From Paracoccus laeviglucosivorans (GTDB taxonomy: Bacteria > Pseudomonadota > Alphaproteobacteria > Rhodobacterales > Rhodobacteraceae): DNA of 64,000 bases. Location of the stretch: NCBI RefSeq assembly GCF_900182695.1, contig NZ_FXTK01000008.1, positions 1-64,000 of the forward strand, given 5' to 3'. This document shows, one piece after another, positions 18,146 to 28,639 of the stretch. The notes below the pieces were generated by a model. It was not told where the DNA came from and did not search any database. It saw only the letters and a list, made by a program, of their open reading frames with translations. The position numbers were made by a program, and so were the translations under genes. Numbering within the stretch: position 1 is the stretch's first letter; the number at the start of each line of letters is the position of its first letter.

Positions 18146-18709
18146 TTAATCGACCAGCCGGTCCTGCTGATAGGGGCGGTTCACCGCTTCGGCCTGTCCG
18201 GGCAGATAGCGCGGCGGGTTCGACGGCACCTGCACGCCGGTCGGACGCCAGCGATCCGCCTCGGTCCAGCTGTCCAGCGTCATGTCTTCGTAGGCGCGGT
18301 AATAGACGTTGGTGCGTGCCAGAATTTCCAGGGCGCGGCGGCTGTGGCGCGAACGCCATTCCAGATCTTCCTGCGCGGTGATCTGGCGGATGCCTGCATC
18401 CCGGCCCAGACGCGAGGTATAGGCCAGAAGCGCGCCATCGGCGGCCCCCACGCCCTGCGCGGCCAGTTGACCGGGATTGCCGCCAAGCGCCGCGACCGCA
18501 TCGGCCTGCGGCGTGGCGTCGGTGATGTTGCCGCCACCGGGCGTAGGCGCGGGCAGCACGTTCAGGTCTGTCGGCATCGACAAGGGCTTGGTCGGCACGA
18601 TGGCGAATTCATCGGGGCCATCGCCGCTTGATGCGGTATTCATCAGGTGCGGATCGGTGCTGCACGCGGCAAGCAGCAGCATGGTCGTGGTCAGCGCAAT
18701 CGCCCGCAT
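18146..18709 (-). CDS. DUF3035-family lipoprotein
   Basis: A 187-residue exported lipoprotein. The signal ends with the lipobox LLAACS, so Cys is the lipidated residue. The mature part contains PTKPLSMPTDLNVLPAPTPG, which is the hallmark of DUF3035, a family conserved in Rhodobacterales. Function unknown. The ATG at 18709 follows GGACGGAAAG; a TTG five codons upstream is less likely. It sits between lspA, whose product cleaves lipoprotein signals, and the M16 pair, all on the same strand. Confidence 0.87.
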   Translation of the reverse strand: MRAIALTTTMLLLAACSTDPHLMNTASSGDGPDEFAIVPTKPLSMPTDLNVLPAPTPGGGNITDATPQADAVAALGGNPGQLAAQGVGAADGALLAYTSRLGRDAGIRQITAQEDLEWRSRHSRRALEILARTNVYYRAYEDMTLDSWTEADRWRPTGVQVPSNPPRYLPGQAEAVNRPYQQDRLVD

Positions 18710-18764
18710 CTTTCCGTCCCTCAACTTCTTCTGGACCCGTTCTTAGCCTGTCTTGCCGCGCCCG

Positions 18765-19454
18765 TCACGCCTTGTCGTCACGAGGCTTGTCCAAGGGCAG
18801 GTCTTCCAGCAAAAGCTCGCCCTGTCCTTGGGATGCGGCGGGTTTCGTGCCGGACTGCGGCTCGGCCCGCGGGGTTCGGGGCTTGGCGGGCGCGCGGCGT
18901 TTCTTGGGTTCGGGCTTTTTCTGCGGTGGCAACAGCACAAGGCCGATCGCACCCACGAAGATGGCGATGTCGGCCACGTTGAAGCTGTAGGGGTTGCGCC
19001 AGCCCGGCAGCGACATGTTCAGGAAATCCGCGACCGCGCCATACATCACGCGATCCACGACATTGCCCAAGGCCCCGCCTATCAGCATACCCGCGCAGAT
19101 CTGCGCGAACTTGCTGGGCTTGGCGCGCCCGACCCAGATGCCGACCCAAAGACAGACCGCGAATGCAATCGCGATCAGCACCCAGCGCATCACGTCCACG
19201 TCGCTGGCGAACAGGCCGAAATTCATCCCCTGATTCCACGCCATGCGCAGGTTCAGCCAAGGGTCCAGCACGTCGATTTCGCGCACCCGGTCCAGCTGCA
19301 TGACATGCACGACCAGATATTTCAGCGCCTGATCCAGCAAAAAGATCAGCGCCGCCGTCCCCCCCGCATTGCGCCAGACAGACGGGGGCGGCGGGGCTTT
19401 CGCCCGCCGCTTCGGGGCCGCCTTGCGGGCCTTGGGGGAAACAGCCTCGGCCAT
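18765..19454 (-). CDS. lspA: Lipoprotein signal peptidase LspA with long basic tails
   Basis: A 229-residue inner-membrane aspartyl peptidase that removes signal peptides from diacylated prolipoproteins. The four-helix core spans about residues 30-178. The catalytic aspartates are Asp134 (in GNVVDRV) and Asp162 (in FNVADIAIF), and the family NQGMNFGLF motif is present. The protein is about 60 residues longer than E. coli LspA because of a Lys/Arg/Ala/Pro-rich N-terminus (about 25 residues) and a basic-then-acidic C-terminal tail (about 50 residues). It overlaps purH by one base. Confidence 0.94.
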   Translation of the reverse strand: MAEAVSPKARKAAPKRRAKAPPPPSVWRNAGGTAALIFLLDQALKYLVVHVMQLDRVREIDVLDPWLNLRMAWNQGMNFGLFASDVDVMRWVLIAIAFAVCLWVGIWVGRAKPSKFAQICAGMLIGGALGNVVDRVMYGAVADFLNMSLPGWRNPYSFNVADIAIFVGAIGLVLLPPQKKPEPKKRRAPAKPRTPRAEPQSGTKPAASQGQGELLLEDLPLDKPRDDKA

Positions 19455-21043
19455 CAGTGACGGAAATGCCGCTGGCCGGTAAAGACCATGGCCAGACCCA
19501 GACGGTCGGCGGCCTCGATCACCTCGGCATCACGCATCGAGCCACCGGGCTGGATCACGGCCTTGGCACCCGCCTCGGCCAGCGCCTCGATCCCATCGGC
19601 AAAGGGGAAGAACGCATCCGAGGACACGGAAGACCCGATGGTCAGCGCCTGCGGCAGACCCAGCACCTCGGCCATGTCTTCGGATTTGCGCTTGCCGATG
19701 CGGGTCGAATCGACCCGGCTCATCTGGCCGGCGCCGATGCCGACGGTGGCCATGTCTTTTGCGTAAACGATGGCGTTGGATTTGACGTGCTTGGCGACGG
19801 TCCATGCGAACAGCAGGTCGTTCAGCTCGGCCTCGGTCGGCTGGCGCTGGGTCACGACCTTCAGGTCGGCGCGCAGCACGCGGCCATTGTCGCGGCCCTG
19901 CACAAGGAAACCGCCCGCCACCTGACGGAAGGCCAGACCCGCTGCGGTCGGATCGGGCAGACCGCCGGTGGTCAGCAGGCGCAGGTTCTTTTTGGCGGCA
20001 AAGACCGCCTTCGCCTCATCGGTGGCATCGGGGGCGATGACAACCTCGGTGAAGATCTCGCTGATCGCCTGCGCGGTTTCGCCGTCCAGCGTGGTGTTCA
20101 GCGCGATGATGCCGCCGAAGGCCGAGGTGCGGTCGCAATCGAAGGCGCGGCGATAAGCGTCCACGGCGCTGTCGCCCCGCGCGACACCACAGGGATTCGC
20201 GTGCTTGATGATCGCGACGGCGGGGCCTTCGGACGGGTCGAATTCGGCCACCAGTTCAAACGCGGCATCGGTGTCGTTGATGTTGTTATAGGACAGTTCC
20301 TTGCCCTGCCATTGCCGCGCGGTCGCGACGCCCGGACGGTCCGAGCCGTCCTTGTAGAACGCCGCCGACTGATGCGGGTTTTCGCCGTAGCGCAGCGGTT
20401 GGGCCAGCACGCCCGCAAAGGCACGGCGGCGAGGAGTTTCTTCGCCGATGGCACCCGCCATCCATGCGCTGACAGCCGCGTCATAGGCAGCGGTGCGGGC
20501 ATAGGCGATCTGCGCTTGACGCTGGCGGAAGGCAAAGCTGGTGGTGTCGTCATTGCTGTCCAATTCGGCCAGCACGGCGGCATAATCCTGAACATCCACG
20601 ACGACGGTGACGAAGGCGTGGTTTTTCGACGCGGCGCGGATCATCGCGGGGCCGCCGATGTCGATATTCTCGATGCAGTCGTCATAGCCCGCGCCCTTGG
20701 CGACGGTTTCCTCGAACGGATACAGGTTGACGACCAGCAGGTCGATCATGCCGATGCCGTGGGAATCGGCGGCGGCCATGTGTTCGTCATTGTCGCGCAG
20801 CGCCAGCAGGCCGCCATGCACGACCGGATGCAGCGTCTTGACGCGGCCGTCCATCATTTCGGGGAAGCCCGTGACCTCGGACACGTCCTTGACGGTCAGG
20901 CCCGCCTCGCGCAGCGCCTTGGCCGTGCCGCCGGTGGACAAAATCTCGACGCCCCGCGCCGAAAGTGCCCGCGCGAAGTCCAGAAGGCCGGTCTTGTCGG
21001 AAACGGAAATCAGCGCGCGCTTCAGCGGAATGCGGTCGGTCAT
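19454..21043 (-). CDS. purH: Bifunctional AICAR formyltransferase/IMP cyclohydrolase PurH
   Basis: 529 residues, the usual length. The N-terminal IMP cyclohydrolase (MGS-like, about residues 1-150) starts [15 protein letters not shown] and has STGGTAKAL. The C-terminal AICAR transformylase contains KHANPCGVA, with the catalytic Lys-His pair, and NAIVYAKD. It catalyses the last two steps of IMP synthesis in the cytoplasm. The stop overlaps the lspA start by one base. It lies in the conserved run rsmB-heparinase-purH-lspA. Confidence 0.97.
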   Translation of the reverse strand: MTDRIPLKRALISVSDKTGLLDFARALSARGVEILSTGGTAKALREAGLTVKDVSEVTGFPEMMDGRVKTLHPVVHGGLLALRDNDEHMAAADSHGIGMIDLLVVNLYPFEETVAKGAGYDDCIENIDIGGPAMIRAASKNHAFVTVVVDVQDYAAVLAELDSNDDTTSFAFRQRQAQIAYARTAAYDAAVSAWMAGAIGEETPRRRAFAGVLAQPLRYGENPHQSAAFYKDGSDRPGVATARQWQGKELSYNNINDTDAAFELVAEFDPSEGPAVAIIKHANPCGVARGDSAVDAYRRAFDCDRTSAFGGIIALNTTLDGETAQAISEIFTEVVIAPDATDEAKAVFAAKKNLRLLTTGGLPDPTAAGLAFRQVAGGFLVQGRDNGRVLRADLKVVTQRQPTEAELNDLLFAWTVAKHVKSNAIVYAKDMATVGIGAGQMSRVDSTRIGKRKSEDMAEVLGLPQALTIGSSVSSDAFFPFADGIEALAEAGAKAVIQPGGSMRDAEVIEAADRLGLAMVFTGQRHFRH

Positions 21044-21085
21044 CGGTTCAGTGGTCCCGTGAGATAGATGGCGGATTTGGCCAAG

Positions 21086-22744
21086 TCACCTAACGCCGGA
21101 ACGCGCCAAGGTCCAGCCGATCTGCACGGCGCGGCTTTGCAGATAGGCGGAAATCACGATCTGGCGCGATGGGCGCGGCTGGGCAAGGGTGCGATCCAGC
21201 AGGCAGCTTGCCTCAAGATGCAGGCGTCCCACGCCGTCATGGGTAAAGCGCCATTCGTCGCCCGTGGGCAGGGTCAGCAGGATTTCATCGCCCTGATGAC
21301 GGGCCTGCACATCGGGATGCAGATGGAAACGGATGTCGAATTCCAGACCCTCGGCGGGGCGCAGGTGATCCAGCCGCGACTGCGCACTGGCATCAAGCGC
21401 GGCCAGCGAATCTTCGCCCTGAAGCGTCGCGCCATCGGGCGACAACCACAATTCGCGCAGATGGGTCAGCCCGTGGCTGTCCAGCCAGCCGTCATGTCCC
21501 GCTAGCAGATGCGCCGGATCGGGCGAATGGGTCGGGCCGCATTCGGGCGCGGTCAGGTTGCCCAAGGCATCGCAATCGCCCGCCCAGACCAGCGCAGGGC
21601 GTTCGGTCAGCATATCGGGTTCGCCCGCCGCGCGATTGGGGTCCAGACGCGATGATGACAGCCCGTCAAGGCACAGCGCCGAATGACAGGGCGTGGCGCG
21701 GCTGGCCTTGGCCCACAGCTCTCCGAACCCGTCGCCGGGGCCGCAATTCACGATCAGCGGCTGACGCGCCACGGTGAATTCGATCCCCAGGGTCGAGGCA
21801 TGGGCGCGTGTCGCCGCAGGCCCGCCGGGCGGGGCCGCCGCATCAAGGATCAGGGTCGAGCGTTGGCGGGCCATCCGTGCGAACCCCATCGCCAGCCCCT
21901 GCGCGGGCAGCGCCGCCCCTTCGGCCGCCCGCAGGCAACGGTCAAGCCGCCCCGCAGCACCGCGCCCGCCGCCGTGGAAGCAGGGCAAGCCCCCGTCAGC
22001 ATGGCGCAGCGCCCGCAGGATCGGGGCGATTTCCGCGATGATCGCCCGCAATTCCGGCGGAGAGCTATGCCCCCCTTCGTCCGCGACCTCTTGCGTCCAG
22101 ACCAGCAGGGCCATGGCCTCAAGCAATGTTTCGGGGGAACGGGGCTCGGACAAGGTGGCTAAGCCCATCGCATCGGCTTCTTCGGCCAGCGCGATCAGGG
22201 CGGGTTGCGCCACCGCCTGACGGTCGCGCAGCGACATGGCACCGACGGCAAGCCCCGCCAGCGCCTCAAGCCGGGGCAGGCCGTCGGGGGTGTCATACCA
22301 CGTCGCGCGCAGGTGGATCAGGTGCTGGTCCAGCGCGCGAAAATAAGGCTCGGCCCCCTCACGATCCAGACCGGGCAGGATCATGCCCGCGTGGAATATC
22401 CAATGCAGCACGCGCCGCCCGGCGATGGCGGGCACCCATTCCGGCGCATCGGCATGGGGCGTGCGGTGGCGTTTCAACCAATGCAGCACGTGATGCTGGG
22501 CAACGGCGCGCGCCTTGGGCGAACCCACCGCCGCCAGATCGTCCAGCCAGCCGAAGCCGTGCAGTTCCGCCGCGACTGAGGGCGACATTTCCGCTGTAAG
22601 GAAATCCCCGGTCAGGACGATGCCGCCGATGGGAAGTTCGCCCGCAACGATCTGTTCGCCCCGGCCCTGATGGCCGATGGCCTTGGGTTCGGGTCGGCGC
22701 AGAAAACCACGAGGGCTGGGCGTTTCGTTCATGGGCGGACGCAT
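21086..22744 (-). CDS. Heparinase II/III-family protein
   Basis: About 552 residues. A helical toroid N-terminal half (GFGWLDDLAAVG, GRRVLHWIFHAGMIL, WYDTPDGLPRLEALAGLAVG) is followed by a beta-rich C-terminal heparinase II/III domain with a conserved NCGPGDGFGELW region and CHSALCLDGLSSS. The family cleaves or remodels uronic-acid polysaccharides, but this alphaproteobacterial branch, always near purH and rsmB, has no proven substrate. No signal peptide is visible, which is odd for a polysaccharide lyase. The start is uncertain between 22744 and 22732 because neither has a good ribosome-binding site. Confidence 0.83.
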   Translation of the reverse strand: MRPPMNETPSPRGFLRRPEPKAIGHQGRGEQIVAGELPIGGIVLTGDFLTAEMSPSVAAELHGFGWLDDLAAVGSPKARAVAQHHVLHWLKRHRTPHADAPEWVPAIAGRRVLHWIFHAGMILPGLDREGAEPYFRALDQHLIHLRATWYDTPDGLPRLEALAGLAVGAMSLRDRQAVAQPALIALAEEADAMGLATLSEPRSPETLLEAMALLVWTQEVADEGGHSSPPELRAIIAEIAPILRALRHADGGLPCFHGGGRGAAGRLDRCLRAAEGAALPAQGLAMGFARMARQRSTLILDAAAPPGGPAATRAHASTLGIEFTVARQPLIVNCGPGDGFGELWAKASRATPCHSALCLDGLSSSRLDPNRAAGEPDMLTERPALVWAGDCDALGNLTAPECGPTHSPDPAHLLAGHDGWLDSHGLTHLRELWLSPDGATLQGEDSLAALDASAQSRLDHLRPAEGLEFDIRFHLHPDVQARHQGDEILLTLPTGDEWRFTHDGVGRLHLEASCLLDRTLAQPRPSRQIVISAYLQSRAVQIGWTLARSGVR

Positions 22745-22763
22745 TCGCTGGAATGCGGCAAGT

Positions 22764-24035
22764 TTAGGACTCTGCAAGCCTTTTTCGCAAGCGTGCGATG
22801 AAAAAGCCGTCCATGCCGCCGCGTTCCGGCCACAGGTCGGGCCGCAGCCGCAGCGCGCCTTGCGGCGTCAGCCATGCCGGATCGACGCCCGGCGCGGTGG
22901 CAGGTTCGACCAGCAGCCCCGGATGACGGGCCAGGGCGGCGGTCAACTGATCCTCGCCCTCGTCGGGCAGCAGCGAACAGGTCGCAAAGACCAGCCGCCC
23001 GCCCGGTTTCAGCAAGGACAGCGCATGGTCGATCAGCTTCGCCTGCAATTCGGCCAGCGCAGGCACGGCACTGCCGTCCCGGATCAGCGGCAGTTCGGGA
23101 TGGCGGCGGATTGTGCCCGTGGCCGAACAGGGCGCATCCAGCAGCACCGCGTCCAAGGGCGCGTCGGGACGCCATGCCAGCGCGTCGCCCGCCACCAGAT
23201 GCGCCGAAAGGCCGCAACGCTGCAGGTTTTCGGCTACCCGCGCCAGTCGCGATTCCGATATGTCCAGCGCCGTCACCTCGGCCCCGGCGGCGGCCAGTTG
23301 CAGCGTCTTGCCCCCCGGCGCGGCGCAAAGATCGGCGATCCGCTCACCCGGTTGCGGGTCCAGCACGCGCACGGCCAGCGCGGCGGCGGCATCCTGCACC
23401 CACCAATCGCCCGTGTCATAGCCGGGCAGCGCCGAAACCTGCGTGCCCAAGGGCAAGCGGTGCGATCCGGTGGGCAGCACCTCTCCGGGAACGTCGGGGC
23501 CCTTGGGGGTCAGGTCCAGCGCGGCGCCTGCCTCATGCGCGGTCTCGATCGCGCGGGTCACGTCGCGGCCCCATGCGTGAACCACGGGCCTGCGCAGCCA
23601 TGCGGGCATCATCTGCGCGGGCAGCTTGTCCCATGCCTCCTGCGCGGCGGAAACCTTGCGCAGCACGGCATTCACCATGCCTGAAGCGGCCTGCCCCTTG
23701 CCGCCCATGCCCCGGCAGATGGTCACGGCGGCGTTGACCGCGCCATGCGGCGCCTCGTGCAATGCCAGCATCTCGACGGTGGCCAGACGCAGCAGGCGCT
23801 GGACATCCGGGCGCGGGCGGCGTTGCAGGAACGGTGCCAGAACCGCATCGGCGCGGTCGGTGCGGCGCATCACCTCCAGCGCAAGGCGGCGGGCGCGGGC
23901 GCGGGCGGATGGCGAAAGCTCCTCGGTCAGGGCGACGGCTTCGTCCATGGTCGCGCCGTCCTCGATCGCGGCCAACAGGCGCAATGCGCCCAGCCGTGCC
24001 TGATCCCCCGGTTCACCCTTGCGCGTCTTGTCCAA
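22764..24035 (-). CDS. rsmB: 16S rRNA m5C967 methyltransferase RsmB
   Basis: About 423 residues. An N-terminal NusB-like RNA-binding domain (LLRLATVEMLALHEAPHGAV) is followed by a C-terminal SAM methyltransferase with DLCAAPGGKTLQLA (motif I), LLDAPCSATGTIRRHPE (motif IV Cys) and FATCSLLPDEGE (motif VI catalytic Cys). It methylates cytosine 967 of 16S rRNA. The TTG at 24035 is taken as the start because AAGGGGACGG stands six bases upstream and the homologous sequence begins here; more upstream reading frame overlaps a real gene on the other strand. Confidence 0.92.
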   Translation of the reverse strand: MDKTRKGEPGDQARLGALRLLAAIEDGATMDEAVALTEELSPSARARARRLALEVMRRTDRADAVLAPFLQRRPRPDVQRLLRLATVEMLALHEAPHGAVNAAVTICRGMGGKGQAASGMVNAVLRKVSAAQEAWDKLPAQMMPAWLRRPVVHAWGRDVTRAIETAHEAGAALDLTPKGPDVPGEVLPTGSHRLPLGTQVSALPGYDTGDWWVQDAAAALAVRVLDPQPGERIADLCAAPGGKTLQLAAAGAEVTALDISESRLARVAENLQRCGLSAHLVAGDALAWRPDAPLDAVLLDAPCSATGTIRRHPELPLIRDGSAVPALAELQAKLIDHALSLLKPGGRLVFATCSLLPDEGEDQLTAALARHPGLLVEPATAPGVDPAWLTPQGALRLRPDLWPERGGMDGFFIARLRKRLAES

Positions 24036-24089
24036 TGCCGTCCCCTTGCCTAGATTGGACAGGTCTAACGCAAAGCAGGGAAAGCCGCC

Positions 24090-24263
24090 ATGACCGACCG
24101 GAAAGATCTGCCCGCCGCAGCCCAGCGCGCACTGGCCGAAGCCGAGGCGCGGCGCAATCAGGCCAAGGCGCTGGACCTGCCCACCGAGCTTGGCGGACGC
24201 GACGGACCCGAGCCCGTGCGCTTTGGCGATTACGAGAAAAAGGGCATCTGCGTCGATTTCTGA
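24090..24263 (+). CDS. DUF1674 protein, succinate dehydrogenase assembly factor 4-like
   Basis: A 57-residue protein beginning with ATG at 24090 behind AGGGAAAG. The C-terminal block GPEPVRFGDYEKKGICVDF is the DUF1674/SDHAF4 signature. In eukaryotes SDHAF4 binds FAD-loaded SdhA during complex II assembly; in alphaproteobacteria the same role is plausible. The gene is divergent from rsmB. It is not linked to sdh genes here. Confidence 0.9.
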   Translation: MTDRKDLPAAAQRALAEAEARRNQAKALDLPTELGGRDGPEPVRFGDYEKKGICVDF

Positions 24264-24377
24264 CGCACCGTTCACGCGGGCTGGCGAATCCGTGATCGGA
24301 TGGCGGATTGCCGTTTACCTGCCGTTGGGGTTTTCAGGCTAAACAAGCCCATGATACCCAACCGCAAGGATCGGCAG

Positions 24378-25535
24378 ATGAGGATTGGTCACTGGACGTC
24401 GCGCGCTTTGGCCCTGCTGATGCTATGCGGGTTTGCCAGCGTGGCGCAGGCCCAGAACAGGCGCGAAGGCCCGACCGAGGTCGGCATCGTGACCACGGCC
24501 GAACAGGATGTGCCCTATACCGTGACCCTGCCCGGCCGGGCCATCGCCTATCAGCAGACCGGCATCCGTCCGCAGGTCGGCGGCGAAATCCTTGAAACCG
24601 TCTACGATCCCGCCAAGCCCGTCAAAACGGGCGATGTGCTGTTCCGCATCGACCCCGAAACGCTGGCCGCAGCCCTTGCCGCAGCCGAAGCGCGGGTGGC
24701 CGGGGCCGAAGCCAGCCTGACGCAGGCCCAGAACACCGTCACCCGTTACCGCAGGCTTGAAGGGTCGGGGGTGTCCGCCGTGGACCGCGCCAATGCCGAA
24801 GTCGCGCTGAAACAGGCCGAGGCCGATCTGGCCGCCGCCCGCGCCGAACGCGATGCGGCGCAACTGTCGCTGGACCGGACGCGCATCCTTAGCCCCATCG
24901 ACGGCATGGCGGATGTGGCGCAGGTTTCGGTCGGGGATCTGGTCACGGCGGGGCAGTCCGATGTGCTGACGACGATCACCCAGCTTGATCCGATCTATGT
25001 CGATGTCAGCGAATCCTCGGCCCGGATCCTGCGCAACCGTGCGCAGGTGAATGCGGGCCAGCTGATCCAGAACGGCGCGGTGCAGACCCGCCTGACGCTG
25101 GAAACCGGTGAGGAATATCAGGGCGAAGGCCGCCTAGTCAGCCCCGGTATCGCCGTGTCCCCCACGACCGGGACCGTGCCGATCCGCCTGCAATTCGACA
25201 ATCCCGAAGGGCTGATCCTGCCCGGACAATTTCTGCGGGTCGAAATGACGCTGGGCACGACGCGCGCGGTTCTTGTCCCGCAACGCGCAACCAAGCGCGC
25301 CGCCGACGGCACGCTGACCGCTTTCGTCGCCCGCGACGGCAAGGCGCAGCAGGTCACGCTGAGCGCGCAGGGCAGCTATCGCAACAACTGGATCGTCATT
25401 CAGGGCATCAATCCCGGCGAACAGCTGATCCTTGACGGGCTGGACGACCTGCGCGCAGGAACCGAGGTGAAGACCGTCCCGGTCGAGATCGACGAACAGG
25501 GTGTCGTGCGCGACGCGGCGCAAGGCACGAACTGA
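24378..25535 (+). CDS. RND efflux periplasmic adaptor (HlyD/AcrA family)
   Basis: A 385-residue membrane-fusion protein. The signal peptide ends near VAQAQ (about residue 26). A barrel-sandwich hybrid and coiled-coil hairpin follow (AAEARVAGAEASLTQAQNTV, VALKQAEADLAAARAERDAA), then beta-barrel and membrane-proximal domains. AAGGA at 24365-24369 supports the ATG at 24378. It overlaps the RND permease gene by one base. It bridges the inner-membrane pump to an outer-membrane TolC; a TolC gene occurs about 10 kb away on the same strand, while none is adjacent. Confidence 0.92.
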   Translation: MRIGHWTSRALALLMLCGFASVAQAQNRREGPTEVGIVTTAEQDVPYTVTLPGRAIAYQQTGIRPQVGGEILETVYDPAKPVKTGDVLFRIDPETLAAALAAAEARVAGAEASLTQAQNTVTRYRRLEGSGVSAVDRANAEVALKQAEADLAAARAERDAAQLSLDRTRILSPIDGMADVAQVSVGDLVTAGQSDVLTTITQLDPIYVDVSESSARILRNRAQVNAGQLIQNGAVQTRLTLETGEEYQGEGRLVSPGIAVSPTTGTVPIRLQFDNPEGLILPGQFLRVEMTLGTTRAVLVPQRATKRAADGTLTAFVARDGKAQQVTLSAQGSYRNNWIVIQGINPGEQLILDGLDDLRAGTEVKTVPVEIDEQGVVRDAAQGTN

Positions 25536-28500
25536 TGGCGCGCTTTTTCATCCACCGCCCGGTCTTTGCGTGGGTGCTTGCGATCGTCACCATGCTGATC
25601 GGGGCCTTTTCGCTGACGACGCTGCCGGTGTCGCAATATCCCGACATCGCGCCCACGACGATTCGCATTCAGGCCAGCTATTCCGGCGCCACGGCGCAGG
25701 CGGTGCAGAATTCTGTCACCACGCCCATCGAAGACGCGCTGACGGGGCTGGACGGGCTGCTTTACACCGTCTCCTCGGCCTCGACGGGGCGCAGCGTCAT
25801 CACCATGACCTTCGACGACAGCGTGGACCCCGTGGATGCGCTGAACGAGGTGCAGTCCAAGGTCCGCTCGGTCGAAAGCCGCCTGCCGGGTCCGGTGCAG
25901 AATGATGGGGTGTCGGTCACGCGGTCTTCTTCCTCGATCCTGATGGTGGGGGCGCTGGTTTCGACCACCGGCCAGCACTCCACGATCGAGTTGGGCAACC
26001 TGCTGGAACAGGTCGTCGAAGGCCCGGTGAAACGGACCGAGGGCGTGGGCGGCGTGAACGTCTTCGGCTCGGGCTATGCGATGCGGGTCTGGATGGACCC
26101 GCTGCGGCTGGCGCAGTTCCAACTGACGCCCACCGACATCACCAGCGCGGTGGCCGAACAGAACAGCACGGTCTCGGTCGGCGATCTGGGTAGCCAGCCC
26201 GTGGTCGCCGGGCAGCAGTTCACCGCCACGATCACCGCGCAAAGCCAGCTTACCTCGGTCGATGATTTCCGCAATATCCTGCTGAAAACCGGCGATGACG
26301 GTGCCGCCGTCCGCCTTGGCGACGTGGCCGAGGTCGAGATCGGCCAGACCAGCTATGGCCGCGACAGCCGCTTTAACGGGATGAACGCATCAGGGTTCGG
26401 GGTGAATCTGGCGACCGGGGCAAATGCGGTGGAAACCGCCTCGGGCGTGCGCGCCACGCTGGAAAACCTGAAGAATGCCCTGCCCGACGGGGTAGAGATC
26501 CACATCGCCTATGACACCGCACCCTTTGTCGAACTGTCGATCGAAAAGGTCTATCACACGTTGCTGGAAGCGGTTGTGCTGGTGTTTCTGGTCATCCTGA
26601 TCTTTCTGCAGAACTGGCGCGCCACGCTGATCCCGCTGATCGCGATTCCCGTGGTGCTGCTGGGCACTTTCGGAATGCTGGCGGCGCTGGGATATTCGAT
26701 CAACACGCTGACGATGTTCGCCATGGTTCTGGCCATCGGCCTGCTGGTCGACGACGCCATCGTGGTGGTGGAAAACGTCGAACGGGTCATGCACGAAGAA
26801 GGTCTTGGCCCGGTCGAGGCGACGGAAAAAAGCATGGGCCAGATCAGCGGCGCGCTGGTGGGGATCGCGCTGGTGCTGTCCGCCGTTTTCCTGCCCATGG
26901 GTTTCATGCCCGGATCGACCGGGGTGATCTATCGCCAGTTTTCGGTCACGATCATCACGGCCATGGTTCTGTCGCTTCTGGTCGCGCTGATCCTGACACC
27001 CGCGATGTGCGCCAGCCTTTTGCGGCCCAGCCACGGCGCTGTCCGTTTCGCGCCCGCGCGCTGGTTCAATCGCGCATTCGACCGCATGACGCAGGGCTAT
27101 TCGGCCACCGTGCGCCGCACCTTGCGCCGCCCGTTTCTGGTGATCCTTGTCCTGCTGGGGATCAGCTGGGGCGCGACCGAGCTGTTCGGGCGCATGACCA
27201 CGACCTTCATCCCGACCGAGGATCAGGGCGTCCTGCAATCGCGCATCACCCTGACCGAAGGCTCGACCGCGCAGCAGACTGCCGCTGTGGTGCAAGAGAT
27301 CGAAGAATATATGCTGAACGACGAAAAGGCCGCCGTGGAATCGGTCTTTGTCGCGATGGGGTTTGGCTATTCCGGCACGGCGCAGAACCGCGCCACGATC
27401 TTCGTCAAGCTGCGCGATTTTGACCAGCGCAAGGATAAATCGCTGTCGGCAAGCGCGGTGTCGCAACGCGCCAACCGGCATTTCAGCGGCCATCGTGCGG
27501 GGCGCATCTTTTTCATGCAGCCCCCGGCCATTCCGCGGCTGGGCAACAGTTCCGGCTTTACGATGTATCTGATGGATCAGGCGGCGGGCGGCGTCGATGC
27601 CCTTGCCCGTGCGGCCGATGATCTTGAGCGGGTGGCAGAAGCCGATCCCCGCGTGCAGAACGTCGAAAACGGGAATTCCGAGGATGAGGCCGCGCTGCGC
27701 ATCGATATAGACCAGCAAAAGGCCGAAAGCTTCGGCGTGTCCGTCCCGGCGGTGAATTCGATGCTGGCCACGATCTTTGCCGGGACCGAGGTGAACGACT
27801 TTGCGCTTGGCGCCCAGCTTCGCCCGGTGATCGTGCAAAGCCGCGCGGAAAACCGGATGCAGCCCGAAGATGTGGACAGCTGGTATGCCCGCAACTCGAC
27901 CGATGAAATGGTGCCCTTCAGCGCGTTCATGACGACGCGCTGGGAACCGGTCGAGCCGCAGCTGTCCCGCATCGACGGTATCGACGCCATCGAATTCGGG
28001 GGTGAGCCCGCCCCCGGCCAAAGCTCTGGCACGGCCATGGACGGGATGGAGGAGATGGTGACCAGCTTGCCCGGTGGCTATGGCATCGCCTGGACCGAGC
28101 TATCCTATCAGGAGCGGCAGGCAGGCAATCAGGCGCCCTTGCTGTTTGCCCTGTCGGCGCTGGTCGTGTTCCTGTCACTGGCCGCGCTTTACGAAAGCTG
28201 GTCGATTCCGTTTTCCGTCATGCTGGCCGTGCCGGTGGGGGTCTTGGGGGCCGTCATCGCATCGCTGACATTCGGGCAGGCCAATGACGTCTATTTCAAG
28301 GTGGGCATCCTGACCACGATCGGGCTTGCCGCCAAGAACGCCATCCTGATCGTCGAATTCGCCCGAGAGCTGCAGGAAAAAGGCCGCGCCACAATCGATG
28401 CCGCGGTCGAGGCGGCGCGGCTGCGCCTGCGCCCGATCCTGATGACATCCCTGGCGTTCATCCTAGGCGTCCTGCCCCTGGCGATTGCCACGGGCGCGGG

Positions 28501-28639
28501 TGCCGGCGCGCAGAACTCGATCGGGATCGGGGTGATGGGCGGCATGATCGCGGCCACTTTCCTGGGCATCTTCATGGTTCCCGGTTTCTATGTCACCGTG
28601 CGGCAGATGACGGAACGGATGGGAAGGAAGCGGACATGA
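25535..28639 (+). CDS. RND multidrug efflux permease (AcrB/HAE1 family)
   Basis: 1034 residues, the family length. Twelve membrane segments and two large periplasmic loops are predicted; the N-terminus [18 protein letters not shown] is typical. Proton-relay aspartates D406/D407 lie in [16 protein letters not shown] and the partner Lys in [13 protein letters not shown], so the pump should be active. It exports hydrophobic or amphipathic compounds using the proton gradient. It is coupled to the adaptor upstream, and its last 4 bp overlap selD (ATGA). No dedicated regulator gene is adjacent. Confidence 0.95.
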   Translation: MARFFIHRPVFAWVLAIVTMLIGAFSLTTLPVSQYPDIAPTTIRIQASYSGATAQAVQNSVTTPIEDALTGLDGLLYTVSSASTGRSVITMTFDDSVDPVDALNEVQSKVRSVESRLPGPVQNDGVSVTRSSSSILMVGALVSTTGQHSTIELGNLLEQVVEGPVKRTEGVGGVNVFGSGYAMRVWMDPLRLAQFQLTPTDITSAVAEQNSTVSVGDLGSQPVVAGQQFTATITAQSQLTSVDDFRNILLKTGDDGAAVRLGDVAEVEIGQTSYGRDSRFNGMNASGFGVNLATGANAVETASGVRATLENLKNALPDGVEIHIAYDTAPFVELSIEKVYHTLLEAVVLVFLVILIFLQNWRATLIPLIAIPVVLLGTFGMLAALGYSINTLTMFAMVLAIGLLVDDAIVVVENVERVMHEEGLGPVEATEKSMGQISGALVGIALVLSAVFLPMGFMPGSTGVIYRQFSVTIITAMVLSLLVALILTPAMCASLLRPSHGAVRFAPARWFNRAFDRMTQGYSATVRRTLRRPFLVILVLLGISWGATELFGRMTTTFIPTEDQGVLQSRITLTEGSTAQQTAAVVQEIEEYMLNDEKAAVESVFVAMGFGYSGTAQNRATIFVKLRDFDQRKDKSLSASAVSQRANRHFSGHRAGRIFFMQPPAIPRLGNSSGFTMYLMDQAAGGVDALARAADDLERVAEADPRVQNVENGNSEDEAALRIDIDQQKAESFGVSVPAVNSMLATIFAGTEVNDFALGAQLRPVIVQSRAENRMQPEDVDSWYARNSTDEMVPFSAFMTTRWEPVEPQLSRIDGIDAIEFGGEPAPGQSSGTAMDGMEEMVTSLPGGYGIAWTELSYQERQAGNQAPLLFALSALVVFLSLAALYESWSIPFSVMLAVPVGVLGAVIASLTFGQANDVYFKVGILTTIGLAAKNAILIVEFARELQEKGRATIDAAVEAARLRLRPILMTSLAFILGVLPLAIATGAGAGAQNSIGIGVMGGMIAATFLGIFMVPGFYVTVRQMTERMGRKRT

